Positions 46,819-56,258 of a stretch of DNA of 64,000 nt are shown here, piece after piece. The stretch's first letter is position 1. Each line of letters starts with the position of its first letter. The stretch covers positions 6,014,001-6,078,000 of the forward strand of contig CBDCWO010000006.1 of NCBI GenBank assembly GCA_965223405.1, written 5' to 3'. This stretch comes from CBDCWO01 sp965223405 (lineage in GTDB: Bacteria > Bacteroidota > Bacteroidia > Chitinophagales > Saprospiraceae). Both the position numbers and the translations under genes were made by a program. The notes under the pieces were generated by a model. The model was given only the letters and a program-made list of their open reading frames with translations, was not told the origin of the DNA and did not search any database.

Positions 46819-46903
46819 ACTTTGCTTTAAGATGAATCCTGCCAAGATTTTTCAGTAAACAATAAACTGCCGTAAGGCTTTAATTCATTAAATAAACGGA
46901 GAA

Positions 46904-49900
46904 ATGGTTATGCATGACCAAAAAGGATTATATACGCCACAATTAGAAAAGGACTCCTGTGGAACAGGGTTGATTGCACAGTTGAATGGCATAAAATCTC
47001 ATGATCTTGTTGAGGACGCACTTACTATGCTTGCCAATATGGAACATAGAGGTGCCTGCGGTTGCGAACCCAATACAGGTGATGGAGCAGGCATACTTAT
47101 TCAAAATCCTCATAACTTTTTTGTTAAAGAATTGTGGAAAAAAGGCATTGAGCTACCCGAATTTGGTAAATATGGGGTGGGCTTTATGTTTTTACCTAAA
47201 AACCCTTCCGATAAGAAGAAATGTAAAAAAATCTTTAAAGAGTGTCTCCGGGAAATGGGATTTGAACTCCTGGCCTATCGACATGTACCAACTAATCCAA
47301 AAGGGCTGGGAAAATCAGCGCTGGAGGTAGAACCGGCAATGGAACAAGTATTTCTAACGCATAAGGCCGCAATTGAAGAAAGAGCACTGGAGCGAAAACT
47401 ATTAGTACTGCGTAAATACAGCATCCATAAAATACATGAAGCCCATCCGGAATTTAAAGACGATTTTTACGTGTGTTCTTTATCATATAAAACCATTGTT
47501 TACAAAGGACAGTTGACCACATATCAATTGTCATCGTATTATCCCGATCTTCACGATTCTTCTTTTGAATCCGCCATTGCCATCATTCATTCCCGATTCT
47601 CGACTAATACATTTCCCAAATGGAAATTGGCACAGCCTTTCCGTTATATGGCACATAATGGAGAAATAAATACCATTACAGGTAACCTAAACTGGTGGGA
47701 AGCACGCGAAAAACATCTGGACTCATCACTTTTTTCAGAAGAACAACTTAAATCCCTATTACCTATTTGCTATCCCGGATTATCCGATTCGGGATCCTTC
47801 GACAATGTCCTGGAATTTCTATTTCTGTCAGGAAGATCTTTTCCTCATGCCTTGATGATGATGATACCAGAGGCCTGGCAACAGGATGAGCATATGGAAG
47901 ATTACAAAAAAGAGTTTTATGAATACCATGAAAGTATAATGGAACCCTGGGATGGTCCAGCAGCAATTTGTTTTACCAATGGAATTGTGGTGGGTGCAAC
48001 CCTGGATCGAAATGGATTACGTCCGGCCAGATATACTTTACTTAAGGACAACACACTCATTGTCGCTTCGGAAGCCGGAGCTTTGCCTCTTGACCAATCC
48101 CAAGTATTGAAAAAAGGGAGATTACAACCAGGCAAAATGCTAATTGCAGATTTAGACGAAAATCGCATCGTAGGAGATCGCGAATTAAAGCAAATAGTCT
48201 GTCAGAATAATGATTACGGAAAATGGTTGAAACAACATAAGATTTATTTAAAAAATCTGAAACGCCAAGCTCAGGTTACCCTTCCGGATTATCCATTAGA
48301 CTTGCAAAGGAGACAATCGGTTTTTGGCTGTACCAGGGAAGATTTGAAGTTTTTTATTGAGCCCATGTCGGTTACCGGAAAGGAACCCCTGGGATCCATG
48401 GGTACCGATACTCCGCTTGCCATCCTCTCCCACCATCCCCAACATCTGGCCAATTATTTTAAGCAACTATTTGCCCAGGTAACCAATCCGCCAATTGATC
48501 CGATTCGTGAAAAATCTGTAATGTCACTATATGCTTCACTCGGTCCTTCCGGAAATATAATGAAAACTTTGCCGGAAAACTGCAAACAGATTCATCTCGA
48601 TCATCCGGTGTTGTTATACAAAGACTTGGCTTTGATTAAAGGATTAGATGATCCTTACTTTAGAAGTACGGAGATCCATACCTTATTTGAATATCCCTAT
48701 AAATCTGGATCTTTAGAGAAAAGGATAAAACAGATATGTGACGAAGCTGAGCAACATATAGCCCTGGGTAATAGTATCCTACTTCTAACTGATCAATATT
48801 TTACTGACAAAAAAATTCCGATACCATCACTTTTAAGCCTGGGTGCAGTCCATCATCACCTTATTAAAAAGGGCTTAAGAGATCAGGCTTCTCTAGTGGT
48901 CATATCCGGGGACATCAGGGAGGCACACCACGTAGCGACTTTGATCGGATATGGTGCAGATGCCGTACTTCCCTATTTGGCATACGAAAGTATTGAAGAA
49001 CTTTATGCCACCGAAGAGTTAGATCATGCGAAACCGCTTGACCATTATTTGAAAAACTTTGGCAAAGCCATCAATTATGGCCTGTTAAAGATTATTTCTA
49101 AAATTGGTATTTCAACGCTCAAGTCTTATCGGGGTGCCCAGATATTTGAAATCCTCGGATTAAATAATAGTGTAGTAGATCGATGCTTTAAAGGATCCAT
49201 CTCTCGCATTGAGGGAATTGGGTTTGATGAATTGGCCCGTGAAGCAATTGAAAAACATCAAATGGCTTTTGCTCCAAAAACAGACAACTTGCTGCCGGTA
49301 GGCGGAATTTTTCAATGGAAACGGGATGGAGAAAAGCATCTCTTCAATCCGGAGACGATTCATCTGTTGCAGCATTCGGTACAAACGAATGATTACGAAT
49401 TATTCAAAAAATATGCAGATCACATCAATAATCAAAATACTGAGGCCATTACGCTAAGAGGGCTTTTAGATTTCATTGGAGAGGATCCAATCTCAATAGA
49501 TGAAGTTGAACCAGTAGATCACATCTTAAAAAGATTCTCTACCGGAGCGATGTCATTTGGATCCATTTCGCATGAGGCCCATTCTACCCTGGCGATTGCC
49601 ATGAATCGAATCGGAGGAAAGAGTAACAGTGGAGAAGGAGGTGAAGATCAACGAAGATATACGCGCAAACCGAATGGTGATTGGGAAAGATCAGCTATAA
49701 AGCAAGTGGCGTCAGGTCGATTTGGTGTGACCTCTTATTATTTGACCAATGCGGATGAACTTCAAATCAAAATGGCTCAGGGAGCCAAGCCAGGTGAGGG
49801 AGGACAATTACCCGGCCACAAAGTTGATAATTGGATTGCTGAGGTGAGACATTCCACTCCTGGGGTAGGTTTAATATCACCTCCCCCACACCATGACATT

Positions 49901-51442
49901 TATTCAATTGAAGATCTGGCCCAGTTGATATTTGATTTAAAAAATGCGAATCGTTCGGCACGGATCAACGTAAAACTAGTTTCCAAAGCGGGAGTTGGAG
50001 TTATAGCTGCCGGAGTCGCCAAAGCGCATGCCGATGTGATATTGATTAGTGGTCATGATGGAGGAACTGGTGCATCACCCATAACCTCCATACGACATGC
50101 CGGGCTTCCCTGGGAACTAGGGATAGCCGAGGCCCAGCAAACGCTGGTAAAAAATAAATTGAGAGACCGAGTGGTCTTGCAAACCGATGGCCAAATCAGA
50201 ACCGGCAGAGATTTAGCAATCGCTACTTTATTAGGTGCTGAAGAATGGAGTGTTGCCACCGGAGCTCTAGTGGCTGAAGGTTGTATCATGATGAGAAAAT
50301 GTCACCTGAATACCTGTCCGGTAGGAATTGCTACCCAAGATCCCGAATTGCGCAAAAGATTTGCCGGGAAACCCGAATATGTCGTGAATTTTTTCAAATT
50401 TCTAGCCCAGAATTTGCGTGAAATAATGGCTCAGTTGGGTTTTCGCACCGTTAATGAAATGGTAGGTAAGGTAGAAAAGCTTACCATGAAGAAAAATCTT
50501 GAATTTTGGAAGTATCAAAAAATTGATTTATCTCCACTGCTGGTTAAGGCTACCGCAGATATTCCCGTGGTGCACCACAAAAATGTGGAGCAGGATCATG
50601 GTATTTCAGATGTCTTGGATTGGACCCTCTTGGAAAAAGCTAAACTTGCACTAACCACTGGAGCCCAGATTAGTAGTGTACTAAATGTTAGAAATACAGA
50701 TCGAGCAGTGGGCAGCATCCTATCCAATGAGATTTCTAAAGCCTATGAAACACAAGGGCTAGATGAAGATAGTATCGAATTTAGATTTAGGGGATCCTGT
50801 GGACAAAGTTTTGGTGCTTTCGGAGCCAGGGGTCTTAAATTTACTTTGGAAGGTGAAGCCAACGATTACTTTGGCAAAGGCCTGTCTGGTGCTAAGCTAA
50901 TCGTCTCCCCGGACAGGGAGGCCACCTTTGATCCAAGTGCTAATATTATTATTGGAAACGTGGCTTTCTATGGTGCTACCTCCGGCGAAGGATATATTAA
51001 GGGAATGGCGGGAGAACGATTTTGTGTCAGAAATTCCGGTGCTATAACTGTGGTAGAAGGCGTAGGAGACCATGGATGTGAATACATGACAGGAGGACGA
51101 GTTGTCGTTTTGGGTAAAACCGGGAGAAATTTCGCAGCTGGAATGAGCGGCGGGATAGCCTATGTATATGATCCGGCCGGAACATTCCACTCCTACTGCA
51201 ATCTGGAAACAGTGGAAATCGAAAAACCCACAATGGAAGACTTGGATGAAATTAAGCAATTGATTAGAAATCATTGCTGGTATACCAGCAGTAAACTGGG
51301 ATTCTCAATTTTAGGAGAATGGGAAGATGAATCCAAGTATTTTGTAAAAGTAATGCCCGTGGAATACAAAAGAGCACTTGAGAAAAAACAGCACAAAACC
51401 AATCTTAAATTGGGTAAAAAGCAAAGAATTAAAACAGCCTAA
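46904..51442 (+). CDS. gltB: Glutamate synthase, large (alpha) subunit
   Basis: 1512 aa. The N-terminal type II glutamine amidotransferase domain begins at Cys19 (EKDSCGTGLIAQ) after a short propeptide that is cleaved. A second ATG two codons later is possible. Order of domains: amidotransferase (about 19-420), central linker, FMN-binding synthase domain (about 800-1200, with GSISHEAHSTLAIAMNRIGG and SGHDGGTGASP), 3Fe-4S cluster Cys1127, Cys1133, Cys1138 (CIMMRKCHLNTCPVG), and the GXGXG helix domain. It makes glutamate from glutamine and 2-oxoglutarate with GltD. Glutamate also feeds the arginine operon close by. A CGGAG sequence lies just before the start. Confidence 0.97.
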   Translation: MVMHDQKGLYTPQLEKDSCGTGLIAQLNGIKSHDLVEDALTMLANMEHRGACGCEPNTGDGAGILIQNPHNFFVKELWKKGIELPEFGKYGVGFMFLPKNPSDKKKCKKIFKECLREMGFELLAYRHVPTNPKGLGKSALEVEPAMEQVFLTHKAAIEERALERKLLVLRKYSIHKIHEAHPEFKDDFYVCSLSYKTIVYKGQLTTYQLSSYYPDLHDSSFESAIAIIHSRFSTNTFPKWKLAQPFRYMAHNGEINTITGNLNWWEAREKHLDSSLFSEEQLKSLLPICYPGLSDSGSFDNVLEFLFLSGRSFPHALMMMIPEAWQQDEHMEDYKKEFYEYHESIMEPWDGPAAICFTNGIVVGATLDRNGLRPARYTLLKDNTLIVASEAGALPLDQSQVLKKGRLQPGKMLIADLDENRIVGDRELKQIVCQNNDYGKWLKQHKIYLKNLKRQAQVTLPDYPLDLQRRQSVFGCTREDLKFFIEPMSVTGKEPLGSMGTDTPLAILSHHPQHLANYFKQLFAQVTNPPIDPIREKSVMSLYASLGPSGNIMKTLPENCKQIHLDHPVLLYKDLALIKGLDDPYFRSTEIHTLFEYPYKSGSLEKRIKQICDEAEQHIALGNSILLLTDQYFTDKKIPIPSLLSLGAVHHHLIKKGLRDQASLVVISGDIREAHHVATLIGYGADAVLPYLAYESIEELYATEELDHAKPLDHYLKNFGKAINYGLLKIISKIGISTLKSYRGAQIFEILGLNNSVVDRCFKGSISRIEGIGFDELAREAIEKHQMAFAPKTDNLLPVGGIFQWKRDGEKHLFNPETIHLLQHSVQTNDYELFKKYADHINNQNTEAITLRGLLDFIGEDPISIDEVEPVDHILKRFSTGAMSFGSISHEAHSTLAIAMNRIGGKSNSGEGGEDQRRYTRKPNGDWERSAIKQVASGRFGVTSYYLTNADELQIKMAQGAKPGEGGQLPGHKVDNWIAEVRHSTPGVGLISPPPHHDIYSIEDLAQLIFDLKNANRSARINVKLVSKAGVGVIAAGVAKAHADVILISGHDGGTGASPITSIRHAGLPWELGIAEAQQTLVKNKLRDRVVLQTDGQIRTGRDLAIATLLGAEEWSVATGALVAEGCIMMRKCHLNTCPVGIATQDPELRKRFAGKPEYVVNFFKFLAQNLREIMAQLGFRTVNEMVGKVEKLTMKKNLEFWKYQKIDLSPLLVKATADIPVVHHKNVEQDHGISDVLDWTLLEKAKLALTTGAQISSVLNVRNTDRAVGSILSNEISKAYETQGLDEDSIEFRFRGSCGQSFGAFGARGLKFTLEGEANDYFGKGLSGAKLIVSPDREATFDPSANIIIGNVAFYGATSGEGYIKGMAGERFCVRNSGAITVVEGVGDHGCEYMTGGRVVVLGKTGRNFAAGMSGGIAYVYDPAGTFHSYCNLETVEIEKPTMEDLDEIKQLIRNHCWYTSSKLGFSILGEWEDESKYFVKVMPVEYKRALEKKQHKTNLKLGKKQRIKTA

Positions 51443-51454
51443 AACATAAATCTA

Positions 51455-52879
51455 ATGGGAAATCCAAAAGGATTTTTAATATACGATCGTGAATTGCCCA
51501 GTGGCAGAGAAATAAAAAAACGATTGAAAGACTATCAGGAAGTGTATGAGCGATTTCCTGTAAATAAAACCAAAGAACAGGCAGCGAGATGCATGGATTG
51601 TGGGGTACCCTTTTGCCATTCCGGTTGTCCTCTTGGTAATGTTATCCCCGAGTTTAATGACGCAGTGTATCGTAGCGATTGGAAGGAAGCACACTTAATA
51701 TTAGCCTCTACAAACAATTTTCCGGAATTTACAGGAAGGATATGTCCTGCACCCTGTGAGGCTTCTTGCGTACTGGGAATCAACCAACCTCCCGTTGCTA
51801 TAGAACATATTGAAAAAACTATAATTGAAACCGCCTATCGTAAAGATTATATTAAAGCCTCTCCCCCACCCAAGCGAAGTGGAAAAAAAATAGCTGTTGT
51901 AGGATCAGGTCCTGCAGGACTAGCAGCCGCCGACCAGTTAAACAAAACCGGTCACACAGTGACTCTATTTGAAAGAAATGATAGAATAGGAGGATTGTTG
52001 CGTTATGGAATACCGGACTTTAAGCTTGAAAAATGGGTCATTGACCGGAGGTTAAAACTTATGGAAGATGAAGGTGTTATTTTTAGAACTAGCACCAATG
52101 TCGGCGTTGACATCAAAGGAACTCAACTTTTAAAAGAATTTGATGCGGTTGTATTGTGTGGAGGATCAACGATCCCCAGAGATCTCAAGGTTCCAGGTAG
52201 AGAGAATCAAGGCATTCATTTTGCGATGGAATTCCTGGAGCAAAACAATCGCCGAGTGGCAGGTGAAAAAATTGATCCACTTAAAAATATTCATGCTAAA
52301 GATAAACATGTAGTAGTTATCGGAGGTGGAGATACCGGTAGTGATTGTGTAGGTACATCCAATCGTCATGGGGCAAAATCGGTTACCCAAATCGAAATTC
52401 TTGGCAAACCACCAATCTCCAGAAAAGCCAGCAATCCTTGGCCGGAATGGCCAATGGTCCTGCGCACATCTTCCAGCCATGAAGAGGGTTGTGAGCGTAA
52501 ATGGGCAATTCTTACCAAGGAATTCTTGGGAAATGGTGAAGGTCAGTTGACCGGATTAAAAATCGTGGATGTAGAATGGCATCAAAATGCCGAAGGCAGG
52601 CATGAATTGCTTGAAATTCCTGATAGTGAACGCATCATTATGGCGGATTTGGTATTTTTGGCGATGGGATACTTGCATCCCCAACATAAAGGTCTTCTAA
52701 AGCAATTAAAGGTGGATTTTACCGACCGGGGCAACGTCAAAGACCAGAATTTTGCGACCAATATTGACAAAGTATTCACGGCCGGTGACATGCGCCGCGG
52801 GCAATCTTTAGTGGTTTGGGCAATTACTGAAGGCAGACAAGTGGCTGACCGGGTCCATGAATACCTTGCTAAGGCCTGA
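51455..52879 (+). CDS. gltD: Glutamate synthase, small (beta) subunit
   Basis: 474 aa. N-terminal Fe-S region with ARCMDCGVPFCHSGCPLGN and CPAPCEASCVLGI supplies cysteines for two 4Fe-4S clusters. FAD-binding GSGPAGLAAADQL near 148 and NADPH-binding VIGGGDTGSDC near 288 follow, then AGDMRRGQSLVVWAI near the end. It feeds electrons from NADPH to GltB. It lies 12 bp after gltB, so the pair is an operon. Its end overlaps the convergent lactonase gene by 11 bp. Confidence 0.97.
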   Translation: MGNPKGFLIYDRELPSGREIKKRLKDYQEVYERFPVNKTKEQAARCMDCGVPFCHSGCPLGNVIPEFNDAVYRSDWKEAHLILASTNNFPEFTGRICPAPCEASCVLGINQPPVAIEHIEKTIIETAYRKDYIKASPPPKRSGKKIAVVGSGPAGLAAADQLNKTGHTVTLFERNDRIGGLLRYGIPDFKLEKWVIDRRLKLMEDEGVIFRTSTNVGVDIKGTQLLKEFDAVVLCGGSTIPRDLKVPGRENQGIHFAMEFLEQNNRRVAGEKIDPLKNIHAKDKHVVVIGGGDTGSDCVGTSNRHGAKSVTQIEILGKPPISRKASNPWPEWPMVLRTSSSHEEGCERKWAILTKEFLGNGEGQLTGLKIVDVEWHQNAEGRHELLEIPDSERIIMADLVFLAMGYLHPQHKGLLKQLKVDFTDRGNVKDQNFATNIDKVFTAGDMRRGQSLVVWAITEGRQVADRVHEYLAKA

Positions 52880-54017
52880 CCTGAATACAGACCGGTTTGA
52901 AGATTTGAATTTCATCTACCATTAAAAATTGTCCCTTGTCCGGATTGATCCTAAATACGACAACATTGTTGCTATTTTGGTTTGCGCATAATAGGTAATT
53001 ACCATCCGGAGTAATAAGAAAATTGCGAGGCGTTTGCCCTCCGGAAGCAAATTCATATTTTCGGGTTAACTTTCCGGATATAGAATCTCTGCTAAATACA
53101 GTAATACTATTATATTCACCCCGGTTTGAGACAAATACATAATTCCCTGCAGGGTCCATGTGAATATCAGCACCCTGTACGGGGCCCAAAGTATCCTGGT
53201 TTACCGTCTTAATCGTTTGTATTTTATTCCAGGCCGGCAATCCAAATACTTCAACAGTGCCATTCAATTCCCCTACCACATAGGCAAATTTTCGTAGATC
53301 ATCAAAGTCCAATTGTCTGGGACCTGCACCGGGTTCGGTGGCTACTGCTTTGTGCATTCTAAATGTGTCTGCTTCAATATGGTATATATAAATATGATCG
53401 GTCCCTAAATCAGTAGCATAAAAGATATTCTCCTTGGGGCTAGGATATACCATATGCGCATGGGGACCCTTTTGTCTCGATGTTGGGCCATTGCCTTGGT
53501 GTTGAACCTGATGCATTGGTTCCGACAATGCTCCATCATCCAAGATGGAATACAAGGAGACATTACCACTTGAATAATTCGCAACCATCACCTTGCTGTA
53601 ATCCGAGGAAACCGACACATGACAAGGATGTTTCCCCAAACTGGATACCCGGTTGATAAAATCTATATTTCCAACAACATCAATGGAAAATGCACCCACT
53701 CCACCATGTGAATATTGATTAAAGTCTGAATATTCATTTACAACATAGAAGTGTTCACCATTTGGATGGAATGTCAAAAAAGAAGGATTAATTCCTCCAT
53801 CCACTTGATTGATCATCTTTAACTTACCACTAGGCCGATCCAATTCTAGCAAATAAACTCCTTGAGATTCCTCTTCACCGGTATAGGATCCGATCAATAG
53901 TTGATACACGGCTTCTTTATTGACCTTATTATCCTTATTGTCAGATTTGCAACTGACTAAGAGAATGATAACATAGGTAAAAAACCAAATTTGAACAGGC
54001 CAATGGCCACTATTCAT
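52869..54017 (-). CDS. Lactonase-family (YbhE-like) beta-propeller lipoprotein
   Basis: 382 aa with a lipoprotein signal (ILLVSC, Cys23). The seven-bladed propeller of the 6-phosphogluconolactonase/muconate cyclase type is recognisable: LLIGSYTGEEESQGVYLLEL near 42, NPSFLTFHPNGEHFYVVNE near 80, the GPTSRQKGPHAHM segment near 185, GAGPRQLDF near 232 and RNFLITPDGNYLLCANQNS near 330. Because it is exported, it probably acts on an external lactone or sugar rather than in the pentose-phosphate pathway. The gene is convergent with gltD. Confidence 0.85.
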   Translation of the reverse strand: MNSGHWPVQIWFFTYVIILLVSCKSDNKDNKVNKEAVYQLLIGSYTGEEESQGVYLLELDRPSGKLKMINQVDGGINPSFLTFHPNGEHFYVVNEYSDFNQYSHGGVGAFSIDVVGNIDFINRVSSLGKHPCHVSVSSDYSKVMVANYSSGNVSLYSILDDGALSEPMHQVQHQGNGPTSRQKGPHAHMVYPSPKENIFYATDLGTDHIYIYHIEADTFRMHKAVATEPGAGPRQLDFDDLRKFAYVVGELNGTVEVFGLPAWNKIQTIKTVNQDTLGPVQGADIHMDPAGNYVFVSNRGEYNSITVFSRDSISGKLTRKYEFASGGQTPRNFLITPDGNYLLCANQNSNNVVVFRINPDKGQFLMVDEIQIFKPVCIQVRP

Positions 54018-54222
54018 TAATACTCGTTTTTAAGATTTTTTAAAAGTCTACAAATCCATTTCCCCTTTGTAATTCAGAGGTCGTAAGCTTGAGCCTGTAC
54101 TTTCCATTGCTGCGACATTGATAAGAACCATTCACCCAGCACTGTTTAGTCCAACCCGTAGAAATAGGTAGGAATAGGCTATTTGCGACATTACATGGTG
54201 TAATTAGTTCGTTCTTAAAAGG

Positions 54223-54735
54223 TTATGTCAATGGAGCATATTTCAATGTGCTGCAAATCAATCCACCCATCAAAGCTAAACAAACCAGCCAATATCCAAA
54301 GTGGATGAAAATGTATTTCCAACCTCGCCGTTCAAACAAAGCAATAACTCCGATAATGGGAAGCACAAAAAACACACTTACCATAATTCCATGTATTGCA
54401 CCATGTCCAAAATCACGACTATTTTCACCATATTTTTCCACCAATAGGTTGAACTCTTGCTGGACCTCACTACCACTTGTCATCACCTCCGGATACATCA
54501 TTGAGAATGCCCCTCCTTGATGGATAACTATACTGGATAGGATGAAAGCGATCAATACAGAAAATAAATACGATACTCCAAATATGACAGCCATATTTCC
54601 TCCCCCCGCATATTCCGGAGTAAAATTATTGACTTTCATCCAGGTGTTTCCAAAGACTTTAGGGTTGTACCAAATGGCGCCGATAATCATAGGAATTAAT
54701 CCGGCAACCAAAAACATGTAAGCATTTGTTGGCAT
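54223..54735 (-). CDS. DUF1761 membrane protein
   Basis: 170 aa with four predicted transmembrane segments. The family signature lies at the N-terminus: AGLIPMIIGAIWYNPKVFGNTW (shown here as PMIIGAIWYNPKVFGNTW). An acidic/polar loop lies near residues 75-115. The function of DUF1761 proteins is unknown. It stands alone. Confidence 0.85.
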   Translation of the reverse strand: MPTNAYMFLVAGLIPMIIGAIWYNPKVFGNTWMKVNNFTPEYAGGGNMAVIFGVSYLFSVLIAFILSSIVIHQGGAFSMMYPEVMTSGSEVQQEFNLLVEKYGENSRDFGHGAIHGIMVSVFFVLPIIGVIALFERRGWKYIFIHFGYWLVCLALMGGLICSTLKYAPLT

Positions 54736-55044
54736 AATTCAGTTTTTGTTTTTAGTAAAAAAGACACAAGGAAATCTAATATAAACAAACTTTTCAATGA
54801 ATCTAGTGGGTTTAAGAACAAAATAGTTAGAGGTTATAACTCGATCCCCTGCCTGAGGCAGCAGTCTTAATGCAGTAAAATAAAAAACAGTTGATTTCGG
54901 AAATTAGTTATCTTGAGTTGACAAAAAAATTTAACTAACAAAAATCAACTGCGATACTGCGAACTAAATTTCGCAGACCATCCAAAATTTCACAGTATTC
55001 AGAATAGACCCCTATTAACATAAAAAATTTTTCTATTTTCCAGC
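54736..55044. other. Intergenic region with imperfect inverted repeat
   Basis: 309 bp between divergent genes; contains the inverted repeat at 54888-54951 and a short TGCGAA...TTCGCA palindrome next to it at about 54958-54975. No gene. Confidence 0.45.
54888..54951. repeat. Imperfect 27-bp inverted repeat
   Basis: CAGTTGATTT...TTAGTTA at 54888-54910 pairs with TAACTAA...AATCAACTG at 54932-54951 around a short AT-rich loop. Possible ends of a decayed small element or a strong hairpin. No T-run, so not an ordinary terminator. Confidence 0.5.
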
Positions 55045-55710
55045 ATGAGTTTTGCAGATCAAGTCATTCAATACCACCAATCATTGACACCTGATTGGAA
55101 TATCCCTAACCCATATCAATTATTATTTCCTTTTGGTAACCCGGCAACCTGGGATTCGTTTTGTAAATTTTTCCAAAAATATTATACCGATGATCAACCG
55201 CGTAAGTTTTTGTTTGGCATCAATCCTGGAAGATTTGGAGCCGGTATTACCGGGGTTCCTTTTACAGACCCGATCAGACTTCAAGAGGTTTGTCATATAG
55301 AAAATAATTTCAAAAAAAGGTCTGAATTGTCGAGCATATTTATATACGAGATGATAGAAGCCTATGGAGGGGTGGATCAATTTTATCGACAATGTTACAT
55401 TACATCAGTAAGCCCTCTGGGTTTCATCGCTAATGGTAAAAACGTAAACTACTATGATGATAATAACTTACAGCAAGCTGTTGAACCGTACATTTTGCAC
55501 CATATAAAGGCACAGATAGAATTTGGCTGTCCCCGTAATAGAGCCTACTGTCTCGGCCAGGGCAAAAATTATAAATACTTCATCCAGCTTAATGTAAAAT
55601 ATCAATGGTTTGAGGAAATTATACCCCTTCCCCACCCTCGCTGGGTTATGCAATATCGCCGTAAGAAGAAATCGAAGTATATTGACTCGTATGTAAACTC
55701 TCTTAGATAA
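55045..55710 (+). CDS. SMUG2-like uracil-DNA glycosylase family protein
   Basis: 221 aa. Motif 1 of the uracil-DNA glycosylase superfamily appears as FGINPGRFGAGITGVPF (residues 57-73; compare GMNPGPFGM in SMUG1). Motif 2 appears as PLPHPRWVMQYRRKK near residues 193-207. The layout fits the SMUG2 branch described from Bacteroidota such as Pedobacter. Such enzymes remove uracil and some oxidised or deaminated bases from DNA. It is monocistronic. Confidence 0.8.
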   Translation: MSFADQVIQYHQSLTPDWNIPNPYQLLFPFGNPATWDSFCKFFQKYYTDDQPRKFLFGINPGRFGAGITGVPFTDPIRLQEVCHIENNFKKRSELSSIFIYEMIEAYGGVDQFYRQCYITSVSPLGFIANGKNVNYYDDNNLQQAVEPYILHHIKAQIEFGCPRNRAYCLGQGKNYKYFIQLNVKYQWFEEIIPLPHPRWVMQYRRKKKSKYIDSYVNSLR

Positions 55711-55792
55711 GAGTCCACTGGAGAAGGCCGATGGCAAATGTGGCGCTTTCGACAAAAGCGTGATACTTAAGATCTTCACTTATTCAACCGAC

Positions 55793-56056
55793 CTAGGGCC
55801 AGACCTGAAAGCAATCATCATCGTTACCAGTAGGAGGACAGTAGGAGGCTTTACATCCTTTGCCTCTTTCTTCACCCATTTCCCGGCATTCTTCTTGGGT
55901 TTTAAAAGGATGATTTTTCCAGAAGAATGGCTTTCCGGTTCCAACACCCCCACAGGAAATAGTACATGCCCCGGTCTCCTCTCCCTTACTGCAAGAAACA
56001 ACGATTGCCAATGACAATAAAATAATGGGAACAATGAATAGGATTATTTTTTTCAT
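55793..56056 (-). CDS. Small Cys-rich lipoprotein
   Basis: 87 aa. The N-terminus MKKIILFIVPIILLSLAIVVSC is a clear lipoprotein signal (Cys22, described here by its VVSC lipobox). The mature part has six further Cys residues: two in GACTISCGG, one in EECREMG, one in GKGCKASYC plus the Cys closing it, and one in DDCFQ. This suggests three disulfides and a compact exported domain. No family is recognised. Overlapping frames on both strands lack a signal peptide. Confidence 0.7.
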   Translation of the reverse strand: MKKIILFIVPIILLSLAIVVSCSKGEETGACTISCGGVGTGKPFFWKNHPFKTQEECREMGEERGKGCKASYCPPTGNDDDCFQVWP

Positions 56057-56258
56057 ATTTTCGAATCATTAAATTACCGAATTCAATATAAAGAAATATT
56101 TTCATTTTACTGCCAACTTGATATACTGGCAAAACTCTTTGTCCTTACTTTAGGCACTACTTTTCTGAGAAATAATTAATCTGCATTACAGTTCATTCAA
56201 CTTCAGTCATATATAAATTATCTGTCCCTTGCCCCTCTCGTGCTCAAACAAATTTTTA

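Larger units (their letters stand above)
46021..46903. other. Intergenic region between DUF3089 gene and gltB
   Basis: 883 bp. About 700 bp are the nested tandem repeat; the last 170 bp hold the likely gltB promoter and a short upstream frame. No gene. Confidence 0.6.

Noticed and set aside
55760..56034. Alternative frames on both strands over the small Cys-rich lipoprotein
   Set aside because: Only the frame 55793-56056 has a signal peptide with lipobox; the others lack coding features.
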